Below are positions 1 to 5,903 of a stretch of 7,435 nt of DNA, in pieces (position 1 is the stretch's first letter; every line of letters starts with the position of its first letter). The translations under genes were made by a program, and so were the position numbers. Under the pieces are notes generated by a model that was given only the letters and a program-made list of their open reading frames with translations, was not told where the DNA came from and did not search any database. The stretch covers positions 1-7,435 of the forward strand of contig JACQHS010000032.1 in NCBI GenBank assembly GCA_016198915.1, written 5' to 3'. The stretch is from Candidatus Omnitrophota bacterium (lineage in GTDB: Bacteria > Omnitrophota > Gorgyraeia > Aquiviventales > Aquiviventaceae).

Positions 1-171
1 ACGTGCACGTGCGGCGCCGTCTACCACACCCGCTCAACGAAGCCGACGCTCCATGTGGATGTGTGCGCGAGCTGCCACCCGTTTTTCACGGGTCAGCAGA
101 AGCTGATGGATACCGCGGGCCGCGTGGAGAAATTCCGCCGCAAGTATACTCGTAAGACACCCACCAAGTAG
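1..171 (+). CDS. rpmE: 50S ribosomal protein L31 (bL31), 3' part only
   Basis: The window opens inside this gene; 56 residues and the TAG stop are present, and roughly the first 15 residues lie upstream. bL31 sits in the large subunit and helps form an inter-subunit bridge. The visible sequence carries the zinc-ribbon form of the family: a CxC pair at residues 2 and 4 of the fragment and a CxxC pair at residues 22 and 25. This is followed by the family signature HPFFTGQQKLMDTAGRVEKF and a basic C-terminus. With all four cysteines present it is the zinc-binding (C+) type, not the zinc-independent paralogue made under zinc starvation. It lies 79 nt upstream of prfA on the same strand, an rpmE-prfA-prmC order seen in many bacteria. 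Identification is secure; the start cannot be seen. Confidence 0.96.
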   Translation, partial: TCTCGAVYHTRSTKPTLHVDVCASCHPFFTGQQKLMDTAGRVEKFRRKYTRKTPTK

Positions 172-183
172 ATGACTTGCTCA

Positions 184-241
184 GGGCTCCGGGTTCGGGG
201 CTCGGGGCAAGTGCCCAGAACCCAGAACCCCCAACCCCGAA
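184..241. repeat. Mirror array of G-rich then C-rich heptamers (G4/hairpin-prone)
   Basis: Four 7-nt units each beginning GGG (GGGCTCC, GGGTTCG, GGGCTCG, GGGCAAG; 184-211) are followed after TG by four units each beginning CCC (CCCAGAA, CCCAGAA, CCCCCAA, CCCCGAA; 214-241). GTTCGGGG at 193-200 is exactly complementary to CCCCGAAC at 235-242, so the transcript can fold back. Each strand also carries four runs of three or more G separated by 2-4 nt, the pattern of a potential G-quadruplex. The array fills almost the whole rpmE-prfA spacer and ends 9 nt before the prfA ATG, where a ribosome binding site would be expected. No T-tract follows, so a classical intrinsic terminator is not supported. 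It may be a copy of a dispersed repeat; function unknown. Confidence 0.7.
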
Positions 242-250
242 CTTCTTCGG

Positions 251-1351
251 ATGTCACTTTCCCGCCAGCAGTTGCTTGAGCAGCTGGTGAAGCTCGACTA
301 CCGGTACACCGAGCTCGAGCAGGAGGTCGCGGCACTCGCAAGCCAGCGCGGCACCGACCCGAAAGGATATCAACAGCGCTCCAAGGAGCTTTCGGATCTG
401 CGCGAGATCGTGTTGACGTACCGCACGTACCAGCGCATTGAGCACGATGCCGCCGAAGCCGAGCAGCTGTTCCATGCCCAGGGCGACCTCGAGATGCGGG
501 AGCTTGCCAAGGAGGAAGCGTATCAGCTTCGGCAGCAGCAAGTGACCCTCCTTGGCCAGCTGGAGCAGCTCTGGAAGGAGCGTACCGAGGCGCCGGAGCG
601 TCCGCTCATCGTTGAAATCCGCGCCGGGACCGGCGGGCTGGAAGCGAGCCTGTTCGTCGCCGACTTGTACCGGATGTACACGAAGTATACGGCCAAATGC
701 GGCTTGACGGTCGAGCCGATGCACGGCCAGCCGAGCGAAGCCGGGGGATTGAAAGAGGTCGCCTTCGCGGTCACCGGGCCCGGGGCGTGGCAGCGGTTCA
801 AGTATGAAAGCGGTGTCCACCGGGTGCAGCGTGTCCCCGCGACGGAGGCGCAGGGGCGCATCCACACCTCCACGGTGACCGTCGCGGTGCTGCCGGAGCC
901 GGAGGATGTCGAACTGCCGGCGATTCCGGCCAAGGATCTCCAGATTGACGTCTACCGCTCTTCAGGTCCGGGCGGGCAGGGGGTCAACACCACCGATTCG
1001 GCCGTGCGCATCCGGCATCTGCCGACCGGCCTCATGGTGACCTGCCAGGACGAGCGCAGCCAGCTGCGCAATAAGGAGAAGGCGATGCGTGTCTTGCGCG
1101 CGCGGCTGCTGGATCAGATGCAGCAGACGCAGCAGCAACAGATTGCCTCCCGCCGACGCAAACAAGTGGGGACGGGCGAGCGCAGCGAAAAGATCCGCAC
1201 CTACAATTTCCCCGACCAGCGCGTGACCGATCATCGCGCCGGGGTGACGCTGCATCAACTCGACCAGATCATGGAAGGCGAGCTGACGCCGCTCACGGAT
1301 GCGGTGAGCGCCAAAGAGCAGGGCCGCCAGCTGGATGAGGCCGCGGGATGA
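251..1351 (+). CDS. prfA: Peptide chain release factor 1 (RF1)
   Basis: RF1 recognises UAA and UAG stop codons in the ribosomal A site and triggers hydrolysis of peptidyl-tRNA. The 366-residue product has the usual family length. Residues 1-110 are a charged helical (coiled-coil) domain. The GTGG segment at 126-129 lies in the conserved RAGTGGLEAS block. The stop-codon-reading tripeptide is PAT at 196-198, which marks RF1 rather than RF2 (SPF). The catalytic GGQ is at 241-243 within SSGPGGQGVNTTDSAV. The C-terminal YNFPDQRVTDHR block is also typical. The ATG at 251 gives a normal N-terminus, but the preceding bases (CTTCTTCGG) contain no good Shine-Dalgarno sequence and the heptad array lies just upstream. 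No programmed frameshift site is present; that device belongs to RF2. The stop overlaps the prmC start as ATGA. Confidence 0.98.
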   Translation: MSLSRQQLLEQLVKLDYRYTELEQEVAALASQRGTDPKGYQQRSKELSDLREIVLTYRTYQRIEHDAAEAEQLFHAQGDLEMRELAKEEAYQLRQQQVTLLGQLEQLWKERTEAPERPLIVEIRAGTGGLEASLFVADLYRMYTKYTAKCGLTVEPMHGQPSEAGGLKEVAFAVTGPGAWQRFKYESGVHRVQRVPATEAQGRIHTSTVTVAVLPEPEDVELPAIPAKDLQIDVYRSSGPGGQGVNTTDSAVRIRHLPTGLMVTCQDERSQLRNKEKAMRVLRARLLDQMQQTQQQQIASRRRKQVGTGERSEKIRTYNFPDQRVTDHRAGVTLHQLDQIMEGELTPLTDAVSAKEQGRQLDEAAG

Positions 1352-2214
1352 GCGCGGTTCGGGAGATGATTCGAGAGGGCACCCGACGGCTGGAAGCCGC
1401 CGGTGTCGCGAACGCCCGCCATGAGTCCGAGTGGCTGCTGGGACGTCTGCTCAACGCCGCTCCTCTGGCACTCTACCTGTACGAAGGTGCCGTTCCGCAA
1501 GACGCCCTGACGCAATTTGACGCCCAGATCGCCGCGCGCGCCGCCGGCCGGCCCCTGCAGTATCTGCTCAAGGAAGCGCAGTTTGTCGGCCGCAGGTTCG
1601 CAGTCGTGCCCGGCGTCTTCATTCCGCGCCCGGAGACCGAGGCGGTGGTGGAGGCGGCGGTGATCCGGCTGCGGGATCTTGAAGCCCGGCTGGGCCGGCC
1701 CCTCCGGCTGCTGGACTTCGGGACCGGCAGCGGCTGCATCGCCGTGACGCTGGCGTGCGAGCTTCCGACTTGTGTTCTCGTCGGAGTTGAGCTATCATGG
1801 AACGCTTTACGCATCGCTCAAGGGAATACGGAACGTCATGGCTGTGCGGCGAGGGTGCACCTCGTCCAGGGATGGTGGGCAGAGGCGATCTGCGGCACGT
1901 TTGACGGCATCATTGCCAACCCCCCGTACGTTCCCACCGCACTCGTGGAACAGCTTCCCCGGGATGTCCGCCACGAACCGCGCCTGAGCCTTGACGGCGG
2001 AGCCGACGGGATGCGCGATCTTTCCCAACTCGTCACACAGGTACCGCGCCTGTTGGCGCCGGGCGGGCTGCTGGTCTTGGAGTGCGGAGAAGCACAGCCC
2101 GTTCAGCTCTTGCGCGATCTTCAGAGAACCCCGTGGGCCGAGTCCATTCAGGTCGTCCATGACCTGGCCGGCCGCCCTCGGGGTGTTGTGAGCGTCCGTG
2201 CGGCCATCATATAG
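1348..2214 (+). CDS. prmC: Release factor glutamine methyltransferase PrmC (HemK)
   Basis: PrmC transfers a methyl group from S-adenosylmethionine to the glutamine side chain of the GGQ motif of release factors, raising termination efficiency. The 288-residue protein has an N-terminal helical substrate-binding domain (about 1-85) and then the PRPETE segment at 93-98. The SAM-binding motif I is LDFGTGSGCIAV at 122-133. The catalytic NPPY is at 191-194, in IIANPPYVPTALVEQLPRDVRHEPRLSL, which is diagnostic for the PrmC branch of N5-glutamine methyltransferases. An acidic residue expected at the end of strand 2 is present (VGVELS, 145-150). The start ATG shares ATGA with the prfA stop, so the two are probably translationally coupled, which suits an enzyme whose substrate is RF1. 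It ends 5 nt before murA. Confidence 0.97.
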   Translation: MSAVREMIREGTRRLEAAGVANARHESEWLLGRLLNAAPLALYLYEGAVPQDALTQFDAQIAARAAGRPLQYLLKEAQFVGRRFAVVPGVFIPRPETEAVVEAAVIRLRDLEARLGRPLRLLDFGTGSGCIAVTLACELPTCVLVGVELSWNALRIAQGNTERHGCAARVHLVQGWWAEAICGTFDGIIANPPYVPTALVEQLPRDVRHEPRLSLDGGADGMRDLSQLVTQVPRLLAPGGLLVLECGEAQPVQLLRDLQRTPWAESIQVVHDLAGRPRGVVSVRAAII

Positions 2215-2219
2215 AGTGG

Positions 2220-3485
2220 ATGGACAAACTTGTCATTGAACGCAGCGGACCTCTCTGCGGCACGGTGAGCGTCCACGGGGCGAAGAACGCCGTCCTGCCG
2301 ATCATGGCGGCGTGCCTGCTGAGCGACGAGCCGTCCGTCATCACGAACGTCCCGCCGGTGACGGACGTCTTCACGATGATGGAGATCCTGCGCGGCCTGG
2401 GCGTGGGTGCGGCACTGGCCCAGGATCGATTGACCATCACGCCGGACGCCTACACCGGTGTGGTCGCGCCCTATGAGCTCGTCAGCCGGATGCGGGCGTC
2501 GGTGTGCGTCCTGGGTCCGTTGCTGGCGAAGCGTGGCCGCGCCAAGGTGTCGATGCCCGGCGGCTGCGTCATCGGCGCGCGGCCGATCGATCTGCACCTC
2601 AAGGGCCTGCAGGCGCTGGGCGCGTCGGTCGAAATCAAGCACGGCTACATTATCGCATCGACCAGCGGGTTGCGCGGGGCCCGGGTGCAGCTGGGCGGGT
2701 CGTTCGGCTCCTCAGTCCTGGCCACCGGCAACGTGATGATGGCGGCCTCGCTGGCGGAGGGCGAGACGCTGATTGAGCAGGCTGCCTGCGAGCCGGAGGT
2801 CGTGGACCTTGCGAATTTTCTCCTCACGATGGGCGCGCGCATTGAAGGATGCGGCTCCCGGGTGATCCGCATCCGGGGTGTTGCGCGGCTTCGAGGCGCG
2901 CGGCACCGCATTATCCCGGACCGCATCGAGGCCGGCACGCTGATGATCGCCGTGGCGATGGCGGGAGGCGACGTGACGATCGACGGCGCGCGCGCCGAGC
3001 ATCTCGGCGCTGTGATTGACAAGCTGACGGAGGCGGGCGCCTCCATCGAGAAACTCAACGGCGCGCTGCGCGTCCAATCCGACGGGGCGCTGAAGGCCGT
3101 GGAGGTCACCACGCTGCCGTTTCCCGGATTCCCGACGGATCTCCAGGCGCAGATGATGGCGTTGATGGCGGTGTCTCGCGGGGTGAGCCTCCTGACCGAA
3201 AAGATTTACCCGGAGCGATTCATGCACATCTCGGAGCTCAACCGCATGGGCGCACAGATCACCCGCGAAGGGGCGAGCGCAGTGGTCAAAGGGGTCGAAT
3301 CGCTTCGAGGCGCTCCGGTCGTCGCACCCGATCTGCGGGCGTCGGCCGCCCTCATCCTTGCGGGGCTGGTCGCGGAGAATCACACGGAGCTTGACGGTGT
3401 GGACCACATGGAACGGGGCTATGCCGGATTGGAAGAGGTCTTGGCGCGTTTAGGCGCGAAAATCACACGGGTCAAGCAGGGGTAA
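2220..3485 (+). CDS. murA: UDP-N-acetylglucosamine 1-carboxyvinyltransferase MurA
   Basis: MurA catalyses the first committed cytoplasmic step of peptidoglycan synthesis, transferring enolpyruvate from phosphoenolpyruvate to UDP-GlcNAc. The 421-residue length matches the family. Visible active-site residues, by comparison with E. coli MurA, are Lys22 in GAKNAVLP and Cys116 in MPGGCVIGARPIDLHL (E. coli Cys115, the residue alkylated by fosfomycin). Others are Arg121 in the same block, Asp307 in FPGFPTDLQAQ (E. coli Asp305) and Arg399 in MERGY (E. coli Arg397). Because Cys is present rather than Asp, this form is predicted to be fosfomycin-sensitive. The gene begins 5 nt after prmC and ends 19 nt before rpsP, so it looks co-transcribed with translation genes. 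Two EPSP-synthase-like domains are implied by the internal repetition typical of the family. Confidence 0.98.
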   Translation: MDKLVIERSGPLCGTVSVHGAKNAVLPIMAACLLSDEPSVITNVPPVTDVFTMMEILRGLGVGAALAQDRLTITPDAYTGVVAPYELVSRMRASVCVLGPLLAKRGRAKVSMPGGCVIGARPIDLHLKGLQALGASVEIKHGYIIASTSGLRGARVQLGGSFGSSVLATGNVMMAASLAEGETLIEQAACEPEVVDLANFLLTMGARIEGCGSRVIRIRGVARLRGARHRIIPDRIEAGTLMIAVAMAGGDVTIDGARAEHLGAVIDKLTEAGASIEKLNGALRVQSDGALKAVEVTTLPFPGFPTDLQAQMMALMAVSRGVSLLTEKIYPERFMHISELNRMGAQITREGASAVVKGVESLRGAPVVAPDLRASAALILAGLVAENHTELDGVDHMERGYAGLEEVLARLGAKITRVKQG

Positions 3486-3504
3486 GAGAAGGGGGTCGTC
3501 AGTC

Positions 3505-3768
3505 ATGGTGGTTGTGAGATTGCAGCGGCGCGGGACAACCAAGGCGCCGCATCACCGGATCGTCGTCACCGACCGCACCCGCGCGCAGCGCGGCCGCGTG
3601 CTGGAAACGATCGGGTTCTACGACCCGTCGTTTGAGCCGCCGAAATTTTCGCTCGATGAGTCGCGGCTGGTCTTTTGGATCTCCTCGGGCGCGCAGGTGT
3701 CCGAAGCGGTCAACGCGCTGGTAAAACGGTTCAAGAAAGTCTCCTTGGCGTCGGCCCGGGGCAGCTAA
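3505..3768 (+). CDS. rpsP: 30S ribosomal protein S16 (bS16)
   Basis: bS16 is an early-binding small-subunit protein that stabilises 16S rRNA folding. The 87-residue product shows the family pattern: VRLQRRGTTKAPHHRIVVTDRTRAQRGRVLETIGFYDP at 4-41, then a short linker, then DESRLVFWISSGAQVSEAVNALVKRF at 51-76. An AAGGGGG at 3489-3495, 9 nt before the ATG, is a plausible ribosome binding site. rpsP classically opens the rpsP-rimM-trmD-rplS operon. Here it follows murA by 19 nt, and the next gene is trmD with rimM missing; the intervening 70 nt contain a hairpin. Identification is secure from sequence and from context. Confidence 0.97.
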   Translation: MVVVRLQRRGTTKAPHHRIVVTDRTRAQRGRVLETIGFYDPSFEPPKFSLDESRLVFWISSGAQVSEAVNALVKRFKKVSLASARGS

Positions 3769-3772
3769 CTGT

Positions 3773-3826
3773 GGGACATTTCTATTTTCGCAGGAGGGAA
3801 AGCGGAAGCGAAAATAGAAACGTCCC
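3773..3826. repeat. 19-bp inverted repeat (REP/MITE-like hairpin) between rpsP and trmD
   Basis: The left arm GGGACATTTCTATTTTCGC (3773-3791) and right arm GCGAAAATAGAAACGTCCC (3808-3826) are complementary at 18 of 19 positions. The exception is A3778/C3821, which becomes a G-U wobble if the minus strand is transcribed. The 16-nt loop (3792-3807) contains AGGAGG at 3792-3797, a perfect Shine-Dalgarno core, but 41 nt from the trmD ATG in linear sequence. GTGG at 3771-3774 sits at the foot of the hairpin, reminiscent of the tetranucleotide of REP elements mobilised by Y1 (RAYT) transposases. I recall similar arms recurring in other genomes, but cannot verify that here. No transposase gene is present. 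It has no T-tract on the + strand, so it is not a classical terminator. Confidence 0.85.
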
Positions 3827-3838
3827 GGCGGATCTACT

Positions 3839-4510
3839 ATGCGGATTGACGTAATTACCATTTTCCCAGAGATGTTTAAGGCGGTGCTGGACGCGTCGAT
3901 CATCAAGCGCGCGCAGGAGAAGGGGGTCTTGCAGATCGCGCTGCACGACCTCCGGGACTATACCCATGACAAGCACCGCTCGGTCGATGACCGCCCGTAC
4001 GGCGGCGGGCCCGGGATGGTCATGCGGCCTGAGCCGATCTTTGAGGCGGTCGAAGCGATCAAACCCGCGACGTGCCGCACCGTCCTGATGAGCCCGCAGG
4101 GCGAGCGGCTGTCAACGTCGATGGCCCAACGCTTGTCGGCCGTCGATCGCTTGATCGTCATTTGCGGCCACTACGAAGGCGTCGACGAGCGGGTGAAGAC
4201 GCTCGTGGATGAAAGCGTGTCGATCGGCGATTACGTCTTGACCGGCGGGGAGCTGCCGGCGATGGTGCTCATTGACGCGGTGGCGAGGTTTCTCCCCGGG
4301 GTCATCGGCCATGCCCAAGCGACGGATGAGGAGTCATTTGCCGGTGGCTTGTTGGAATACCCGCAGTACACGCGGCCGCCGGTGTTCCGGGGGATGGCGG
4401 TCCCGGACATTCTACTGTCGGGTGACCATCAACAAGTCGCCCACTGGCGCAAGCTCCAGTCGGTTGCAAAGACGCTGCAGCTGCGCCCTGATCTTCAAGG
4501 AGGCACCTGA
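3839..4510 (+). CDS. trmD: tRNA (guanine-37-N1)-methyltransferase TrmD
   Basis: TrmD methylates N1 of G37 next to the anticodon, using SAM, and prevents +1 frameshifting. It is a SPOUT-class trefoil-knot enzyme acting as a dimer. The N-terminus MRIDVITIFPEMF and the DDRPYGGGPGMVM block at 50-62 are diagnostic. The knot residues are LSPQG-like MSPQGERL at 84-91, CGHYEGVDERV at 109-119 and SIGDYVLTGGELPAMVLIDAV at 128-148. Arg150 matches E. coli Arg154. The position of the general base Asp169 of E. coli appears to be Glu165 here (ATDEESF instead of TEDSF). At 223 residues it is shorter than the E. coli protein (255), stopping soon after LRPDL, so the C-terminal domain is trimmed. The ribosome site is weak (GGCGGA at 3827-3832, 6 nt from the ATG). 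The stop TGA shares its A with the rplS ATG. Confidence 0.97.
   Translation: MRIDVITIFPEMFKAVLDASIIKRAQEKGVLQIALHDLRDYTHDKHRSVDDRPYGGGPGMVMRPEPIFEAVEAIKPATCRTVLMSPQGERLSTSMAQRLSAVDRLIVICGHYEGVDERVKTLVDESVSIGDYVLTGGELPAMVLIDAVARFLPGVIGHAQATDEESFAGGLLEYPQYTRPPVFRGMAVPDILLSGDHQQVAHWRKLQSVAKTLQLRPDLQGGT
4497..4503 (+). promoter_or_regulatory. Strong Shine-Dalgarno for rplS
   Basis: AAGGAGG lies inside the last codons of trmD, 6 nt upstream of the rplS ATG at 4510. It is the best ribosome binding site in the window. It fixes the rplS start and fits the need for high L19 output compared with TrmD, whose own site is weak. Confidence 0.85.
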
Positions 4511-4926
4511 TGGATTGGCTCAAACTCATCCATGGCACGACACCGGCATCACCCTGCGCGTTCACGCCGGGTGATGACGTGCGCGTCTGGTTCAGGATTC
4601 TCGAACAGGGCAAGGAACGGCTTGGCCAGTTCGAAGGGATTGTGATCCGCGTCCGCGGCTCAGGGCCGTCGAGGACGTTTACCGTGCGCCGGATGACCCA
4701 CGGCGTCGGCGTGGAACGGGTCTTCCCGTTTGATGCGCCGGTGATCGACCGCGTGGAGCTGCTGCGGTCCGGAAAGGCGAAGCGAAGCCGGCTGTACTTC
4801 CTGCGGCACGTCGTGAAGAAAACGCGTCTTGAGGCGGCCGAAGGTCCCGAGGGCGCGTCGGCAGAGAAGGACAGCGCGACAGAACCAGAGGCGGCGCTTG
4901 CCAAAGAGGAACCCGCAAAACCCTGA
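4510..4926 (+). CDS. rplS: 50S ribosomal protein L19 (bL19) with acidic C-terminal tail
   Basis: bL19 lies at the 30S-50S interface of the ribosome. The core of the family is clear: FTPGDDVRVWFRILEQGKERLGQFEGIVIRVRG at 18-50, then SRTFTVRRMTHGVGVERVFPFDAPVIDRVELLRSGKAKRSRLYFLRH at 54-100. The product is 138 residues against about 115 in E. coli. The surplus is a C-terminal tail, about 109-138, rich in Ala, Glu, Lys and Pro (AAEGPEGASAEKDSATEPEA...), likely disordered. The start overlaps the trmD stop by one base and has a strong Shine-Dalgarno. Its last 29 nt overlap the proposed start of rnhB. The position after trmD is the standard operon order. Confidence 0.97.
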   Translation: MDWLKLIHGTTPASPCAFTPGDDVRVWFRILEQGKERLGQFEGIVIRVRGSGPSRTFTVRRMTHGVGVERVFPFDAPVIDRVELLRSGKAKRSRLYFLRHVVKKTRLEAAEGPEGASAEKDSATEPEAALAKEEPAKP

Positions 4927-5527
4927 CCGCCTGGCCCGTGCCAGCGGGTTTGTGCGCATCGCCGGCGTGGATGAAGCCGGCCGCGGCCCGTGGGCAGGGC
5001 CGGTCGTCGCCGCCGCGGTGATCCTCCGCCGATCGCGGCTGCCCGTCCGCATTGACGATTCCAAGAAGCTCACCGCCTCCCAGCGCGCCACGGCATTTCA
5101 CGTCATCCTCGCCTCGGCGGACGTTGGCATCGGCGTCGTCGGCGCTGAAGAGATCGACCGTTGCCGCATCCATCGCGCCACCCTCCTGGCCATGCGGCAA
5201 GCGGTGGATGATCTGCCGGAGACCCCTGATGTCGTCTTGGTCGATGGACATCTCACTCCCCCGCTGACCATGCCGTGCTGGCCGATTCTCCACGGCGACC
5301 AGCTCAGCTATGTGATCGGCTGCGCCTCGATCGTGGCGAAGGTATTCCGTGACCGCTTGATGGCGTTCTATCACGAGCTGGACCCCCGGTATGAGTTCCA
5401 CCGGCACAAGGGCTACGGCACGGCGGTGCACGCCGCAGCACTCGAGCTGTTCGGCCCCTCGTTGTTTCACCGCGTGAGTTTCCGCCCGGTTGCTGAGGCC
5501 TCCCATGAACTGGTTTCGGCCGCCTAA
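4898..5527 (+). CDS. rnhB: Ribonuclease HII
   Basis: RNase HII cuts RNA in RNA-DNA hybrids and initiates removal of single ribonucleotides from DNA. Counting from the proposed TTG at 4898, the product is 209 residues. The four acidic catalytic positions are visible: Asp25 and Glu26 in IAGVDEAGRGPWAGPVVAAAVIL, Asp116 in VVLVDGHL and Asp134 in ILHGDQLS. DDSKKLT at 53-59 and GCASIVAKVFRD are further family blocks. The reading frame is open back to an ATG at 4829, but that start would place about 23 arginine-rich residues out of frame over rplS and is unlikely. TTG 4898 has AGAGG at 4887-4891, 6 nt upstream, and yields the usual short N-terminus. GTG at 4952 is the main alternative. The gene overlaps yraN by 23 nt. 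Function is secure; the start is less so. Confidence 0.93.
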   Translation: MPKRNPQNPDRLARASGFVRIAGVDEAGRGPWAGPVVAAAVILRRSRLPVRIDDSKKLTASQRATAFHVILASADVGIGVVGAEEIDRCRIHRATLLAMRQAVDDLPETPDVVLVDGHLTPPLTMPCWPILHGDQLSYVIGCASIVAKVFRDRLMAFYHELDPRYEFHRHKGYGTAVHAAALELFGPSLFHRVSFRPVAEASHELVSAA

Positions 5528-5903
5528 GACTGCCTTGTCCCCACGGGGGGCGCGCGGGGACCGCGCGGAGCGCATCGCCTGCGCCTATTTGGCCGCCCAG
5601 GGCTTTGAGCTCATCGAGCGCAATGTCCGATTTCCCGTCGGCGAAATTGACATCGTGGCGAAGGACGGCAGCGCGCTCTGTTTTGTCGAAGTCCGCTCCA
5701 CTTCCTCAACGGCGTGGGGCGGGGCGGCAGCGTCCATCACCCGGCCCAAGCAGCGGCGGATCATCCGCGCCGCCCGGTGGTATCTCCAGTCTTGCCGCTT
5801 GCCGTATCTCGATATCCGCTTCGATGTGGTGGCGATCGACTGGCGTGACGAGGAAGCACCCGATGTTGAACTGATCCGAGGAGCCTTTACCGCTGACCAG
5901 TAA
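5505..5903 (+). CDS. yraN: YraN/UPF0102 family protein (predicted PD-(D/E)XK nuclease fold)
   Basis: The 132-residue protein belongs to the UPF0102 family, small proteins with an endonuclease-like PD-(D/E)XK fold whose cellular role is not settled. Visible hallmarks are the N-terminal GARGDRAERIACAYLAAQGFELIERNVR (15-42), GEIDIVAKDG (46-55, with Asp49), FVEVRSTSS (60-68, with Glu62 and Arg64 where many members have Lys), and the GGAAASITRPKQRRI block at 72-86. Arg at 64 also occurs in E. coli YraN, so it is not evidence of inactivation. The ATG at 5505 is preferred because GAGG at 5495-5498 stands 6 nt upstream; a TTG at 5490 would add five residues. It overlaps rnhB by 23 nt, and rnhB-yraN adjacency is common in bacteria. 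Confidence 0.93.
   Translation: MNWFRPPKTALSPRGARGDRAERIACAYLAAQGFELIERNVRFPVGEIDIVAKDGSALCFVEVRSTSSTAWGGAAASITRPKQRRIIRAARWYLQSCRLPYLDIRFDVVAIDWRDEEAPDVELIRGAFTADQ
5878..5883 (+). promoter_or_regulatory. Shine-Dalgarno supporting a CTG start for the LOG-family gene
   Basis: GAGGAG lies 9 nt upstream of CTG 5893, inside the end of yraN. No ATG, GTG or TTG in this frame follows it until TTG 5995, which itself has no clear ribosome site (preceded by CTCGACCGCCGA). This is what decides the proposed start, but a CTG start is rare. Confidence 0.5.

Noticed and set aside
184..250. Intrinsic terminator for rpmE
   Set aside because: A fold-back is possible, but no run of T follows the C-rich arm, and a coding gene starts 9 nt later.
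254..865. A 203-codon minus-strand open frame opposite prfA
   Set aside because: It is a shadow of the RF1 reading frame, with Leu/Arg-rich low-quality sequence and no family motifs.
1770..1798. Promoter-like TTGTGT-17-TATCAT inside prmC
   Set aside because: The -35 matches only three of six positions, the site lies within the conserved methyltransferase domain, and no gene start follows. Chance is likely.
2712..3407. A 231-codon minus-strand open frame opposite murA
   Set aside because: It overlaps the conserved catalytic part of MurA and has a His/Arg-rich composition typical of antisense translation.
3773..3830. Intrinsic terminator between rpsP and trmD
   Set aside because: There is no T-tract after the right arm on the + strand (CCCGGCGG follows), and the operon clearly continues into trmD and rplS.
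3769..3838. Remnant of rimM or of a KH-domain gene in the rpsP-trmD gap
   Set aside because: The 70 nt are almost entirely taken up by the inverted repeat, and no frame yields recognisable RimM or KH residues.
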